A stretch of DNA of 29,636 nt from RGIG5057 sp964642045 (GTDB lineage: Bacteria; Bacillota; Clostridia; TANB77; CAG-465). The stretch's first letter is position 1. Each line of letters begins with the position of its first letter. Where the stretch lies: contig CAZXLZ010000009.1 of assembly GCA_964642045.1 (NCBI GenBank), forward strand, positions 1 through 29,636. The letters are read 5' to 3'. This document shows positions 1 through 7,832 of the stretch, piece by piece. The position numbers were made by a program, and so were the translations under genes. The notes under the pieces were generated by a model, which saw nothing but the letters and a program-made list of their open reading frames with translations, searched no databases and was not told the DNA's origin.

Positions 1-2
1 TA

Positions 3-1199
3 ACAGAAGAAACAAAATATGTAGAAGCACCTGGGACAAAGCTAACATATAAACTACCAACAAAAGAAGACGATGTAACAGAAACAAAATATGTAATAAC
101 ATATAATTATAATGGAAGTGGTCATGAAGACACAACAGATACAGCTATAAGAACAACAACGATAAAATATACAGGAAAATTTACAAAGTCAGCTACATTT
201 AAAGGAACATTATCAAGTTTAACAGCAAATGGCACATACACATTCTCAGCAGCAGGAAATGATGTAGATGTAATAACAGCAACATACACTGGTGTAACAA
301 CGAATGAAACAACAGAAATTACATTAGCGGAAAAAACTGAAAGAGATGGTTATGTATTTAAAGGATGGAATACTAAGGCAGATGGAACAGGTACAACATA
401 TGGAGCAGGAACAAAATACACACCAACAGAAAATATAACTCTTTATGCAATATGGAAAAAAGCAATAGTAATAACAGCTACAGATGTAAAGAATGAACCT
501 AAAAAATATATTGGACAATACGTAAATTATGTTCCAATTAATGATTGTAAAGACCATTATGGTAAAAATAATATGGAATGGAGAATATTCTATTCAGATG
601 GAGCAAATATATATTTGATATCAAAAGATACTGTAAAAAATAAATATATACTATCAGCTGGCTTTACGTACGCAAGTGGAGAAGAATCTTATGGTGTGGG
701 ATCAAAAATAGATAGAGATGATGTAATAAATAGATTAACTAATGCAAACTATTACACTAGTTTTAAAGATGCAGAAGGTAAAGCATTATCAGTTACAGGA
801 ACTCCAACATTAGAGCAATTTGTAGATTCATATAATATGGTTCACGATGTAGGAATAAATATAAAATATGTAAATGAAGGAGAAGTATATAAAGGAACAA
901 CTAAAGCTAAAGCGGATGGTTATGTATTAAAGTTTATAAGTGATACTAATTATGATACCAAGTTAACTATAGATAGAAATGAAAATCTGTGGGATTTGTA
1001 TTCACCATATATATGTTCAATGGCAATAGCTTCTAAATGTGCTTTTAATACTAATTGTTTATTTTATTTTAATTCAAATGGTATGATGGTTGTATACAAT
1101 TATTATAGTACTACTGCTGGATGTCGTCCATTAATAAAACTTAATACTAATGTAAAATTAAAGTGTGCAGATGGAGATTCGGTATGGGAATTTAATTAG
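3..1199 (+). CDS. Surface protein with InlB B-type repeat, 5' end outside the window
   Basis: The frame is open from base 3 with no stop before TAG at 1197-1199, so 398 residues of a longer protein are visible. The first internal ATG (573) is not the start, because coding sequence runs through it. The early part is Thr-rich and extracellular in character. About 318-462 encodes a repeat with GYVFKGWNTKADGTG, a short spacer and ITLYAIWKK, the hallmark of InlB B-repeats (Listeria-Bacteroides repeat), which form small beta-grasp modules in cell-wall proteins. The remaining ~210 residues end with a GCRPLIKL motif, resembling the GxRPxxxL ending of C-terminal domains common in clostridial surface proteins (DUF6273-like; from memory). 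No LPXTG or membrane tail follows, so any anchor or signal peptide must lie upstream. The role is probably at the cell surface; the ligand is unknown. Confidence 0.8.
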   Translation, partial: TEETKYVEAPGTKLTYKLPTKEDDVTETKYVITYNYNGSGHEDTTDTAIRTTTIKYTGKFTKSATFKGTLSSLTANGTYTFSAAGNDVDVITATYTGVTTNETTEITLAEKTERDGYVFKGWNTKADGTGTTYGAGTKYTPTENITLYAIWKKAIVITATDVKNEPKKYIGQYVNYVPINDCKDHYGKNNMEWRIFYSDGANIYLISKDTVKNKYILSAGFTYASGEESYGVGSKIDRDDVINRLTNANYYTSFKDAEGKALSVTGTPTLEQFVDSYNMVHDVGINIKYVNEGEVYKGTTKAKADGYVLKFISDTNYDTKLTIDRNENLWDLYSPYICSMAIASKCAFNTNCLFYFNSNGMMVVYNYYSTTAGCRPLIKLNTNVKLKCADGDSVWEFN

Positions 1200-1271
1200 T
1201 ATAAGTACCGGATAATTTTAAAAAGCATTCAAGAATTCAAATAGTAAATTAAAGGTTAGTTATAATAATAT

Positions 1272-1308
1272 AAAATCCAGTTAAAACGTTAAGTTTAACT
1301 GGATTTTG
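1272..1308 (+). terminator. Hairpin terminator after the surface protein gene
   Basis: A perfect 14-bp stem (1272-1285 with 1294-1307) encloses an 8-base loop. The T-run lies inside the right arm. The left arm begins with an A-run, so it could also work on the minus strand. It lies about 70 bases after the surface protein stop. Confidence 0.7.
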
Positions 1309-1406
1309 TAATTTAATTTACTATAATGATTTGATATATACACTTCATAAGTGACAATGCTTTCCTTTATTTCATACGATATATAAGAAGAAATGGAGGT
1401 GATTAA

Positions 1407-2279
1407 ATGATAGGACTTGCTTTAGAAGCAGGAGGAGTTAAGGGGGCAGCACATATTGGAGTCTTGCAAGCCTTAGAAGAAGAAGGAATACATATAGATT
1501 ATATATCTGGAAGTAGTAGTGGAAGTATAGTTGCGTCAATGTATGCAATGGGGTATAAACCAATAGAGATTTTGCAACTTTTTAGAAATTACTGTTCTTC
1601 TATAAATGATTTTGATAGAATGGTGCCTTTTAAGCTAATAGGACTTGCATTCACTGGTAAGCTAAAATTAAAAGGACTAGCCAAAGGTCAAAAGTTAGAA
1701 AATATAATATGTGATCTTTGTCAAAGAAAAAAAGTAAGGGATATTTCAGATGTAAAAATGCCGCTTGCAATACCTGCAGTAGACATATATTCAGGAGAAA
1801 CTATATACTTTGTAAATGATGAATTAGAAGGCAAAAAATCTTCATATACATCATATGGAGCAAAAATAAGAAACAAGGGATTTTTGCCTAGCATAATTAG
1901 AGCAAGTAGTAGTATGCCTGCTGTATTTGAACCTAAATACATGGAAAATAGATGTTTAGTAGATGGTGGGGTAAAAGTATCTTGCCCAGTTAAAGTGTTA
2001 AAAGATATGGGAGCAGATAAAGTTATTGCAGTAAGCTTTATAAATGATAAAGCATATAGTATTAATCAAAATTGTAATATGATAGATATAACTCTTAGTG
2101 CTTTTGATATAATGGCTGAAGAAATAAAAAAATATGAAATAAAAGCGGCTGATTATACTATAAAATTAGATGGAACTGATATTATGACACTTGATTGCTC
2201 TAAGATAAACTATATGGCAAATATGGGATATAATATGACAAAGAAACATATTAATGAAATAAAGAAAAGCCTTTTGTAG
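1407..2279 (+). CDS. Patatin-like phospholipase (RssA/YlbK type)
   Basis: A 290-residue protein predicted to be a serine acyl hydrolase acting on phospholipids or other lipid esters. Near the N-terminus is the oxyanion-hole motif GGVKGAAHIG (residues 9-18). It is followed by the nucleophile elbow GSSSG (35-39, Ser37) and by DGGV with Asp186, completing the Ser-Asp dyad of the patatin family. There is no signal peptide or transmembrane segment, so it is probably cytoplasmic or membrane-peripheral, as in bacterial RssA-like proteins. A strong GGAGGT (1395-1400) sits six bases before ATG. uvrC follows after 47 bases with no terminator between, so the two may be cotranscribed. Substrate cannot be told from the sequence. 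Confidence 0.9.
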   Translation: MIGLALEAGGVKGAAHIGVLQALEEEGIHIDYISGSSSGSIVASMYAMGYKPIEILQLFRNYCSSINDFDRMVPFKLIGLAFTGKLKLKGLAKGQKLENIICDLCQRKKVRDISDVKMPLAIPAVDIYSGETIYFVNDELEGKKSSYTSYGAKIRNKGFLPSIIRASSSMPAVFEPKYMENRCLVDGGVKVSCPVKVLKDMGADKVIAVSFINDKAYSINQNCNMIDITLSAFDIMAEEIKKYEIKAADYTIKLDGTDIMTLDCSKINYMANMGYNMTKKHINEIKKSLL

Positions 2280-2326
2280 CTTTTAATTTGTACATTTTTG
2301 TGTTAAAATAAAAGTGGTGAGCTATT

Positions 2327-3916
2327 GTGGATGATAGAATTCATAAAATAAAAGAGATAATAAAAGATATTCCAAAAAAGCCAGGCATATATATGATGAA
2401 AGATAAAGAATCTAATATTATATATGTAGGTAAGGCAATATCACTAAGAAATAGAGTAAGTCAGTACTTTAATAAAAATGTAAAGACTGCAAGAATAGAA
2501 AAAATGACCACTCTTGTTCATGATATAGAATATATCGTAACAAACAACGAAGTTGAAGCGTTAAATTTAGAGTGTAATTATATAAAAAATTTAAGTCCTA
2601 AGTTTAATGTAATGCTTAAAGATGATAAAACGTATCCATATCTTAAAATTTCTGTTAAAGATAAGTATCCAACAATGTATATAACAAGAAGAAAATTAGA
2701 TGACGGGAGTTTGTATTTTGGTCCATATACAAGTGTTAAAAGTATAAGGGAAGTTATGAACCTAATAAAAGAAATATTCCCTATAAAAAGATGTAAATAT
2801 AACTTAGAGAAAAATAAGAATATAAGACCATGTTTATACTATGATATAGGTAGATGTATAGGACCTTGCAAAAAAGAGGTAGACACTCTAGAATACTCAT
2901 CCATGATAAAACAGATAATAATGTTCTTAAATGGAAAAAATAAAGAAGTAAGAGATGAGATAAAAAGGCAGATTGATAAATGTATAGAAAATTTAGAATT
3001 TGAGAAAGCTGAAAAACTAAAAGAAAGATTAATTGCAATTGAGAAGGTAAATGAAAAACAAAATGTATCAAACTTAAATGAGGTAAGTACAGATATAGTT
3101 GGATATATTCTAGAAAATGGCAAATTATATATACAAATATTTAAGATAAGAGGATATAAAATAGTTATTCATGAAAATCTTAAGGTGCAAGATGTAGAAA
3201 AAGATGAATTAGAAGAAATAATACTTTCTTGCATTTCACAATATTATATGAAAAATGAAGATATGCCTCTTAAAATATATGTTAAACTTTCAGAAGAAAA
3301 TAGACATCTTTTATCAGAATTACTAGAAAATGTAGAAGTAATTGTACCAAAAAAAGGAAGCAAGCTTAAACTTATAGAAATGACCGAAAATAATATATAC
3401 ATTAACTTAAAAGAAAAAGACAAAGATAAGCTTACACAGTTAAAAGAGCTTTTAAATGAAGATTTTTCTACTATTGAATGTTATGATATTTCTAATTTAA
3501 GAAATGAATATATAGTTGGTGCAATGATAAGATGTGATGATGGATATTTAAATAAAAAGATGTACAGAAAGTTTAAGATAAGGTCTACTTTAACACAAAA
3601 TGATCCATTATGTATGTATGAAGTTATAAAAAGGAGAATGGCACATAAAGAATGGGAATACCCAGATGTAATGTTTATTGATGGTGGAATTACTCAGGTA
3701 AATGCAGCAAAAAAAGCAGTAAATGAGGCTGGAGTAGAAATTTTGATATGTGGAATGATAAAGAATGATAAACATAGGACAAAAGGACTTATAAACTCTG
3801 ATGGAGTAGAATATACTAATATGTCAAAGAAAACTCTAAACTTTATAACTTTTTTGCAAGATGAAATACATAGATTTGTTATAACTTATCATAGAAGTTT
3901 AAGAGATAAAATATGA
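2327..3916 (+). CDS. uvrC: UvrABC excinuclease subunit C lacking the C-terminal HhH domain
   Basis: UvrC makes both incisions around a lesion in nucleotide excision repair. The GTG start at 2327 follows GGTGA. The GIY-YIG nuclease domain is present (GIY at 20-22, YVGKA from 33, Glu76 in NNEVEAL). A Cys cluster region and a UVR helix pair (~200-235), which contacts UvrB, follow. The C-terminal RNase H-like nuclease retains CYDIS (Asp387), IDGG (Asp452) and QDEIHRF (Asp512, His515). The protein then stops after HRSLRDKI at residue 529, whereas typical UvrC is about 600 residues and continues into a tandem helix-hairpin-helix DNA-binding domain. A terminator follows at once and no HhH coding is visible in other frames, so this is a real end rather than a local frameshift. 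Both active sites look intact. Confidence 0.93.
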   Translation: MDDRIHKIKEIIKDIPKKPGIYMMKDKESNIIYVGKAISLRNRVSQYFNKNVKTARIEKMTTLVHDIEYIVTNNEVEALNLECNYIKNLSPKFNVMLKDDKTYPYLKISVKDKYPTMYITRRKLDDGSLYFGPYTSVKSIREVMNLIKEIFPIKRCKYNLEKNKNIRPCLYYDIGRCIGPCKKEVDTLEYSSMIKQIIMFLNGKNKEVRDEIKRQIDKCIENLEFEKAEKLKERLIAIEKVNEKQNVSNLNEVSTDIVGYILENGKLYIQIFKIRGYKIVIHENLKVQDVEKDELEEIILSCISQYYMKNEDMPLKIYVKLSEENRHLLSELLENVEVIVPKKGSKLKLIEMTENNIYINLKEKDKDKLTQLKELLNEDFSTIECYDISNLRNEYIVGAMIRCDDGYLNKKMYRKFKIRSTLTQNDPLCMYEVIKRRMAHKEWEYPDVMFIDGGITQVNAAKKAVNEAGVEILICGMIKNDKHRTKGLINSDGVEYTNMSKKTLNFITFLQDEIHRFVITYHRSLRDKI

Positions 3917-3917
3917 A

Positions 3918-3956
3918 AAATTAGAGCATCATTTTATGGTGCTCTAATTTGTTTTT
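3918..3956 (+). terminator. Rho-independent terminator of uvrC
   Basis: Stem AAATTAGAGC (3918-3927) pairs with GCTCTAATTT (3941-3950). Inner pairs include one G-T, and GTTTTTT follows. It begins two bases after the uvrC stop. Confidence 0.85.
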
Positions 3957-3968
3957 TATTAAATAAGG

Positions 3969-3997
3969 TTGAAATCATGAAAATATTGTGATATAAA
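3969..3997 (+). promoter_or_regulatory. Sigma-A promoter for the 4068 gene
   Basis: TTGAAA (3969-3974), 17-base spacer ending in TGA, TATAAA (3992-3997). It lies between the uvrC terminator and the next gene, leaving a leader of about 65 bases. Confidence 0.65.
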
Positions 3998-4067
3998 TAT
4001 TATACATTTTTAAGTATATCCTTTGGATTTTAAATATATAAAACAATAATTATTGGAGGAAATAGCA

Positions 4068-4760
4068 ATGAAGAATTTTGAAAGCTTTTCGTATGACAGT
4101 AGTATGTGGGAAATTATCGAAGGAGAACATGCGTACCATTTTAGAAGCTTGGTAGATTTTAAAGAGTATATAATTGCTGGACAGATATGTGGTATTAATC
4201 AGATAGAGTCAGATACTTTTATAATCATGCGCAATAGATGTGATGATATTTATGAAATAAGGAGAGAAAAATTAGTAGATAGTGAAAAAATCATTGAGTA
4301 CAGTAGATGGTTTAGAAAATATTTGTTCATAGATGAAAATACTGTACTGTTTGATATGCCACAATGTGGCAACTGTGTTTATTCGATTAAAGAAAACAAA
4401 AATAATTCTCTCATAGAATATATTTCTGATAATTTTATCAAGGAAAATCTTAATTTTGTTCAGACACCTATAAAGTTCATATATGATGAAATAAGCGGTG
4501 ATATAAAGTATCTTTATTTTAGCTATCGGTATGATTCAAGAGTTGTTCAAGAATATTTGCAGATACTAATAGATGCGAAAACTTTAAAAATAGTTCCGAA
4601 AATATATAGTACCTTAAGAAAAGAATATATAAATTTGGTTGGTACAGTTACTCTTAATAGTGTTTTTGAAGAGGAGTTAAAAACTATTAGAGAAATAGAG
4701 GAAAAGTTACAAGCTGATGGCAGAGTTAGCTCTGAAGAGTTTTTGAAAAATATGCCATAA
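4068..4760 (+). CDS. Protein of unknown function, 230 residues
   Basis: Not recognised. ATG at 4068 is chosen because GGAGGA (4055-4060) sits seven bases upstream; an in-frame TTG at 4053 would start before that site. The protein is soluble and mixed alpha/beta, with no signal peptide or membrane segment. It is rich in Tyr, Phe, Ile and acidic residues. Two cysteines are close together (CGNC, about residues 100-103). The last ~35 residues are Glu-rich and helical. It is a stand-alone transcription unit, with its own promoter at 3969 and a terminator at 4771. The composition (long, aromatic, Lys/Glu-rich) resembles that of the orphan genes further along, but no clear sequence kinship was seen. 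Confidence 0.8.
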   Translation: MKNFESFSYDSSMWEIIEGEHAYHFRSLVDFKEYIIAGQICGINQIESDTFIIMRNRCDDIYEIRREKLVDSEKIIEYSRWFRKYLFIDENTVLFDMPQCGNCVYSIKENKNNSLIEYISDNFIKENLNFVQTPIKFIYDEISGDIKYLYFSYRYDSRVVQEYLQILIDAKTLKIVPKIYSTLRKEYINLVGTVTLNSVFEEELKTIREIEEKLQADGRVSSEEFLKNMP

Positions 4761-4770
4761 AGATTTTTTA

Positions 4771-4803
4771 AAAGTGGAGAAAAATATTTCTCTGCTTTTT
4801 CTA
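4771..4803 (+). terminator. Rho-independent terminator of the 4068 gene
   Basis: A 12-bp stem with two G-T wobbles (4771-4782 with 4787-4798), loop AATA, then a T-rich tail. It starts ten bases after the stop codon. Confidence 0.8.
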
Positions 4804-4810
4804 TTTAATA

Positions 4811-4839
4811 TTGTTTAAAATAAATTTTTGTGATATATT
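4811..4839 (+). promoter_or_regulatory. Probable sigma-A promoter for the 4869-6667 operon
   Basis: TTGTTT (4811-4816), 17-base spacer ending in TGA, TATATT (4834-4839). The start codon is 30 bases further on. The -35 box is weak. Confidence 0.5.
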
Positions 4840-4868
4840 AGGAATGAGTATAAAAGTGGGGGAAGAAT

Positions 4869-6356
4869 ATGAATAGTAAATCAAATAAAAAAATGAGTCT
4901 TGATGATGTTATTGATTCAGCAATGATGTTAGATGCTAGTATAGGTCAAGTAATTGATAAATTCTTTTCAAATGGAAATGGATCAATATGTAAAAATTCC
5001 AAAGAGTTAGATGATTTATTAAGAAGATTTTTATCAAATAATGTATATAATAATAAAAATAAAACTTCAACATTTGCAGTTAAAACAGGTATGCTATCAG
5101 ATTTGATAGAAGCTCATAATAGAGCTTATGTATGTGACATTAATAGAGATGGTAAAGTTTTTAGTAGTGTTAAAATATTTAAAAATATAGATGTATGTGG
5201 CAATGATACACCTCTTAAAGTTTCTAGTGACTTAAATAGTGAAAAATCAAATACTAAATATGATTATTCTAACGGAAAATTTGAAAAGGATATAAGAGAT
5301 GATTTTTCAAAAGAGTCATTAGAAAGTATGAGTCATATAGAGCTACTTTCCATGATTATGCATTACAGTAATAAAATGGCTAAAAAAATCGGAACACAAA
5401 TAGAGGATAATATTTCAGAAATTGATATAAAGTATGGTAAAATAGTCTTTAATGGATTAAGGAAAAATGGTATAAGTCCAATAGAAATAAGTGATTTTTG
5501 TATGGATTATTCAGAGTATAGTCAAATGACAGATAAGCAAATAGAGAAAGAATTTAAAATAGATGAAGAAAAAGATGATGATAGCACTAAAAAATGGAAG
5601 TTACAAGCTAAAAGTCAATTTGAAGAATATAAAGAAAAAAGGAAAAGAGTAAGAGAAATAATCAATTCAGACAATTTGACAAAAGAATATTATGGTGGAA
5701 ATAAAAAAGCATATGCTAATATGATTAATGCATTTTCTTTATTTAATGTAGAAACAGATTGCTATGAATTAAAAAAGAAAATGATGAACCAAATTATGTA
5801 TGAAATAGAAAAAGAAAAACCAGAAAATGTAAGACATTATGTAGTTAAAGATGATAGAAAAAGTGGAAGTAACTATGACTATTCATATAACGTTATGATT
5901 GATGGTTATACAGAGCCTTTCTCAGTTCATATGGCATCTGAAAATGATGAAGTAAATATTGGAGAAGATCCTTATGAATTTGCAAATTCCATTAGTATGA
6001 TTGAAAGAATTCTTGAAGAAGATGGAATAAAAAGAAATATAAAGATACCTATAACTGATGCTTTCATGTTTATAAAAACTTCAGTCCCATTTAAAAAGTC
6101 TGAAGAGTGTCAAAAGTGTTTAAATAAACTATTAAATGAAAATAATATCAATTGGGGAGATGCCTTAGATGTTTATGATAAAGAAGAAAATTTACAAAGA
6201 TTGTACGATCCAATAGCAAAAATGAGTCTTTCACCAGCGCTTGCTGTAATAAGGCAATCAAGTAACTTTATGGATATAATAGACAGTAAAAGTAAAGATA
6301 GTAAAAAACAATATACATCACATGGAATAATAAGTGAGGATAGAGAGAGGATATAA
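4869..6356 (+). CDS. Large hydrophilic protein of unknown function, 495 residues
   Basis: Not recognised. ATG is preceded by GTGGGGGAAG. The protein is cytoplasmic in character (no signal peptide, no membrane helix) and very rich in Lys, Asp, Ser and Asn. Residues ~1-65 are helical (MSLDDVIDSAMMLDASIGQV). Low-complexity Ser/Asp/Asn sequence follows (~115-150). A long charged helical stretch around 220-265 (KEFKIDEEKDDDS, then QFEEYKEKRKRVREI) is a likely coiled coil. The C-terminal half has a denser, folded look (DYSYNVMIDGYTEPFSVHM, and paired Cys in EECQKCLNKLL). The last ~25 residues are Ser/Lys-rich. The 6362 gene follows after five bases, so the two are cotranscribed and may work together. 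Confidence 0.85.
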   Translation: MNSKSNKKMSLDDVIDSAMMLDASIGQVIDKFFSNGNGSICKNSKELDDLLRRFLSNNVYNNKNKTSTFAVKTGMLSDLIEAHNRAYVCDINRDGKVFSSVKIFKNIDVCGNDTPLKVSSDLNSEKSNTKYDYSNGKFEKDIRDDFSKESLESMSHIELLSMIMHYSNKMAKKIGTQIEDNISEIDIKYGKIVFNGLRKNGISPIEISDFCMDYSEYSQMTDKQIEKEFKIDEEKDDDSTKKWKLQAKSQFEEYKEKRKRVREIINSDNLTKEYYGGNKKAYANMINAFSLFNVETDCYELKKKMMNQIMYEIEKEKPENVRHYVVKDDRKSGSNYDYSYNVMIDGYTEPFSVHMASENDEVNIGEDPYEFANSISMIERILEEDGIKRNIKIPITDAFMFIKTSVPFKKSEECQKCLNKLLNENNINWGDALDVYDKEENLQRLYDPIAKMSLSPALAVIRQSSNFMDIIDSKSKDSKKQYTSHGIISEDRERI

Positions 6357-6361
6357 TTGAT

Positions 6362-6667
6362 ATGTTAGATAAAGTTAAACTCATGTATCTAAATAAAGAA
6401 CAAAACTATGAAGAAATATATAACATTTTTATAAATGAGTATGAAGATTTAATAATTAAGTTTTTAACTCTAAATAATATTTCTTGTTATGATAAAGCAC
6501 CAATTTCATATTATATAGGCTTGCTAGAGCAGAACTTTAAAGATGAATATAAAGAGATTGTGTATATACTAAAATCAATTTTTATAAATGAAAGAATAGA
6601 TAATAAATCGAAGATTATGTATGCAATAGAAGAATATAATGATATAGCTAAAAGATTAAAAGTATAG
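6362..6667 (+). CDS. Small helical protein of unknown function, 101 residues
   Basis: Not recognised. It starts five bases after the stop of the 495-residue gene, using GAGAGG inside that gene's end as a weak ribosome binding site about ten bases from ATG. The sequence suggests four to five amphipathic helices (NEYEDLIIKFLTLNNI, SYYIGLLEQNFKDEYKEI, and a C-terminal EEYNDIAKRLKV). It has no membrane segment. The size and all-helical make-up would fit a partner, adaptor or HEPN-like fold, but no diagnostic motif such as RxxxxH is present, so no function is given. No clear terminator follows; the next promoter begins 18 bases after the stop. Confidence 0.75.
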   Translation: MLDKVKLMYLNKEQNYEEIYNIFINEYEDLIIKFLTLNNISCYDKAPISYYIGLLEQNFKDEYKEIVYILKSIFINERIDNKSKIMYAIEEYNDIAKRLKV

Positions 6668-6684
6668 TATAAAACAATTAAATA

Positions 6685-6713
6685 TTGACAAATGTTATGT
6701 AAAATGATATAAT
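6685..6713 (+). promoter_or_regulatory. Perfect consensus sigma-A promoter with extended -10
   Basis: TTGACA (6685-6690), 17-base spacer ending in TGA, TATAAT (6708-6713). The sequence after the -10 (about 6714-6737) closely resembles that after the promoter at 8475. Confidence 0.88.
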
Positions 6714-6753
6714 TAATATGCTTAAAATAAAAAGAATAGGGAGGATAACTATC

Positions 6754-7017
6754 ATGAACTGGGAAGATAGCGATATTGTTAAAGAGTACAAGAAAAAAAT
6801 TGTTGGAATTTTAAAAGAATGTGGGCGGCAGGAAGTAAAGGAGGACGAGAATTGGAACTGGCTTGAACATCTTCTGCTCAAAAGCGGACTTATGAAAGAA
6901 TATCCGACACTTAGTCTGGCTTTCAAGTGTATGTACAATGAAAGGATGACTTATGATGAGAAGATTGAGATTTTAGAGAACTTGTATGATGACGCTTTTA
7001 TTAAGAAAGAAGAATAA
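6754..7017 (+). CDS. Small acidic protein of unknown function, 87 residues
   Basis: Not recognised. ATG at 6754 is chosen because AGGGAGG (6738-6744) lies nine bases upstream. An in-frame ATG at 6718 sits only a few bases after the -10 box, too close to be the start. The sequence is Glu/Lys-rich and helical, beginning MNWEDSDIVKEYKKKIVG, with a WNWLEHLLLKSGLM segment and a C-terminal helix. Base composition differs from neighbours: 69 of 180 bases in 6781-6960 are G or C (38%), against about 25% in a sampled line of recJ, and codons such as CGG, CTC and CTG appear. That suggests recent transfer. It is a single-gene unit with its own promoter and terminator. Confidence 0.75.
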   Translation: MNWEDSDIVKEYKKKIVGILKECGRQEVKEDENWNWLEHLLLKSGLMKEYPTLSLAFKCMYNERMTYDEKIEILENLYDDAFIKKEE

Positions 7018-7050
7018 GTAGTAATCTCATACGATGAAATCTAATTTTTG

Positions 7051-7080
7051 AAACTGGTAATTAATTTTACCAGTTTTTTG
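7051..7080 (+). terminator. Rho-independent terminator of the 6754 gene
   Basis: A perfect 10-bp stem AAACTGGTAA/TTACCAGTTT (7051-7060, 7067-7076) with a six-base loop and a T-run. Confidence 0.88.
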
Positions 7081-7132
7081 TTATATATTTTTATTATTTA
7101 CAGATAATACTAGCATATAAGAGGTATTTCAT

Positions 7133-7282
7133 ATGAATAAAAAATTGTTCAAATTATTTATATTTTTGTGTATATTGTTTGTAGTTTTGTGGATTTTAAC
7201 ATATTTAACATATGTGTATATAAATAAAGACTTAACTAAAAAAGTTAATTCATATGATTATGATTTTATAATAGAGGTGTGA
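7133..7282 (+). CDS. Single-pass membrane microprotein, 49 residues
   Basis: A short frame, ATG 7133 to TGA 7280-7282, preceded by GAGGT with suitable spacing. It encodes a positively charged start (MNKKLFK), one strong hydrophobic helix (LFIFLCILFVVLWILTYL, about residues 8-25) and a short tail ending DYDFIIEV, with the topology N-in. The following thioredoxin-like gene begins one base after its stop and uses GAGGTG inside its last codons as ribosome binding site, so the two are translationally coupled. It may be a small membrane partner for that redox protein, which lacks its own membrane signal. Function unknown. Confidence 0.7.
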   Translation: MNKKLFKLFIFLCILFVVLWILTYLTYVYINKDLTKKVNSYDYDFIIEV

Positions 7283-7283
7283 T

Positions 7284-7685
7284 ATGGAAAATTTAAAAGT
7301 GTATGATGAAAATTTAAATGAGGTAAAAGTAAAATCTGCTGGTAAACTTGTTTTTTTAACGTTATGGAGCAAAGATTGTAAATATTGTAATAAGCAATTG
7401 CACTATATAGATGATATATATGAAGAATATGGTAAAGATTTAACTTTATATATTGTATGCTCCTTAAAAGACGAGAAAGAAATAGAAGATGTAAAAAAGT
7501 ATTTTGAAGATGAAAAATATAAATTTAAGTTATATTTTGATGTAGATTATAGTTTAGCAAAAATATATAAAACTGTAGCATACCCTACAACTGTTTTTCT
7601 TGATAAGAATCTAAATACTTTAGCCAAAATTGTTGGTGTGGCAGAAAAAGAAGAATTAATAGAAAATATTGAGTTGTATAGATAA
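7284..7685 (+). CDS. Thioredoxin-fold protein (TlpA/ResA-like), 133 residues
   Basis: A complete thioredoxin fold with little else. The redox motif is WSKDCKYCNKQ (Cys32, Cys35) after the strand KLVFLTLW. The cis-proline motif is AYPTTVFLD (Pro101), and the closing strand and helix are AKIVGVAEKEEL. This order matches TlpA/ResA-like thiol-disulfide oxidoreductases. Unlike those, it has no signal peptide or membrane anchor, so as written it is cytoplasmic. The 49-residue membrane protein encoded one base upstream could bring it to the membrane. The partner substrate is unknown. No hairpin terminator is evident after the stop. Confidence 0.88.
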   Translation: MENLKVYDENLNEVKVKSAGKLVFLTLWSKDCKYCNKQLHYIDDIYEEYGKDLTLYIVCSLKDEKEIEDVKKYFEDEKYKFKLYFDVDYSLAKIYKTVAYPTTVFLDKNLNTLAKIVGVAEKEELIENIELYR

Positions 7686-7743
7686 AATTATTAAAATAGC
7701 ACTAAAATATTTAATATAATTTTACATAAATATAACATAAAAC

Positions 7744-7772
7744 TTGACTTATATTATAATTTGTGATAAAAT
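7744..7772 (+). promoter_or_regulatory. Sigma-A promoter for the 7833 membrane protein
   Basis: TTGACT (7744-7749), 17-base spacer ending in TGA, TAAAAT (7767-7772). The start codon is 61 bases downstream. Confidence 0.68.
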
Positions 7773-7832
7773 AGATGCAAGTTAAATTCAAAGTTTAGGC
7801 TAAATTTAGTAATATATTACAAGGAGGGTTTT

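Noticed and set aside
1322..1380. Promoter for the patatin gene
   Set aside because: TATAAT at 1322-1327 has no -35 box at the right distance. GTGACA (1351-1356) with TACGAT (1375-1380, 18-base spacer) is possible but weak, so neither was listed.
4053..4067. TTG 4053 as start of the 230-residue protein
   Set aside because: The GGAGGA lies after this TTG and is well spaced for ATG 4068.
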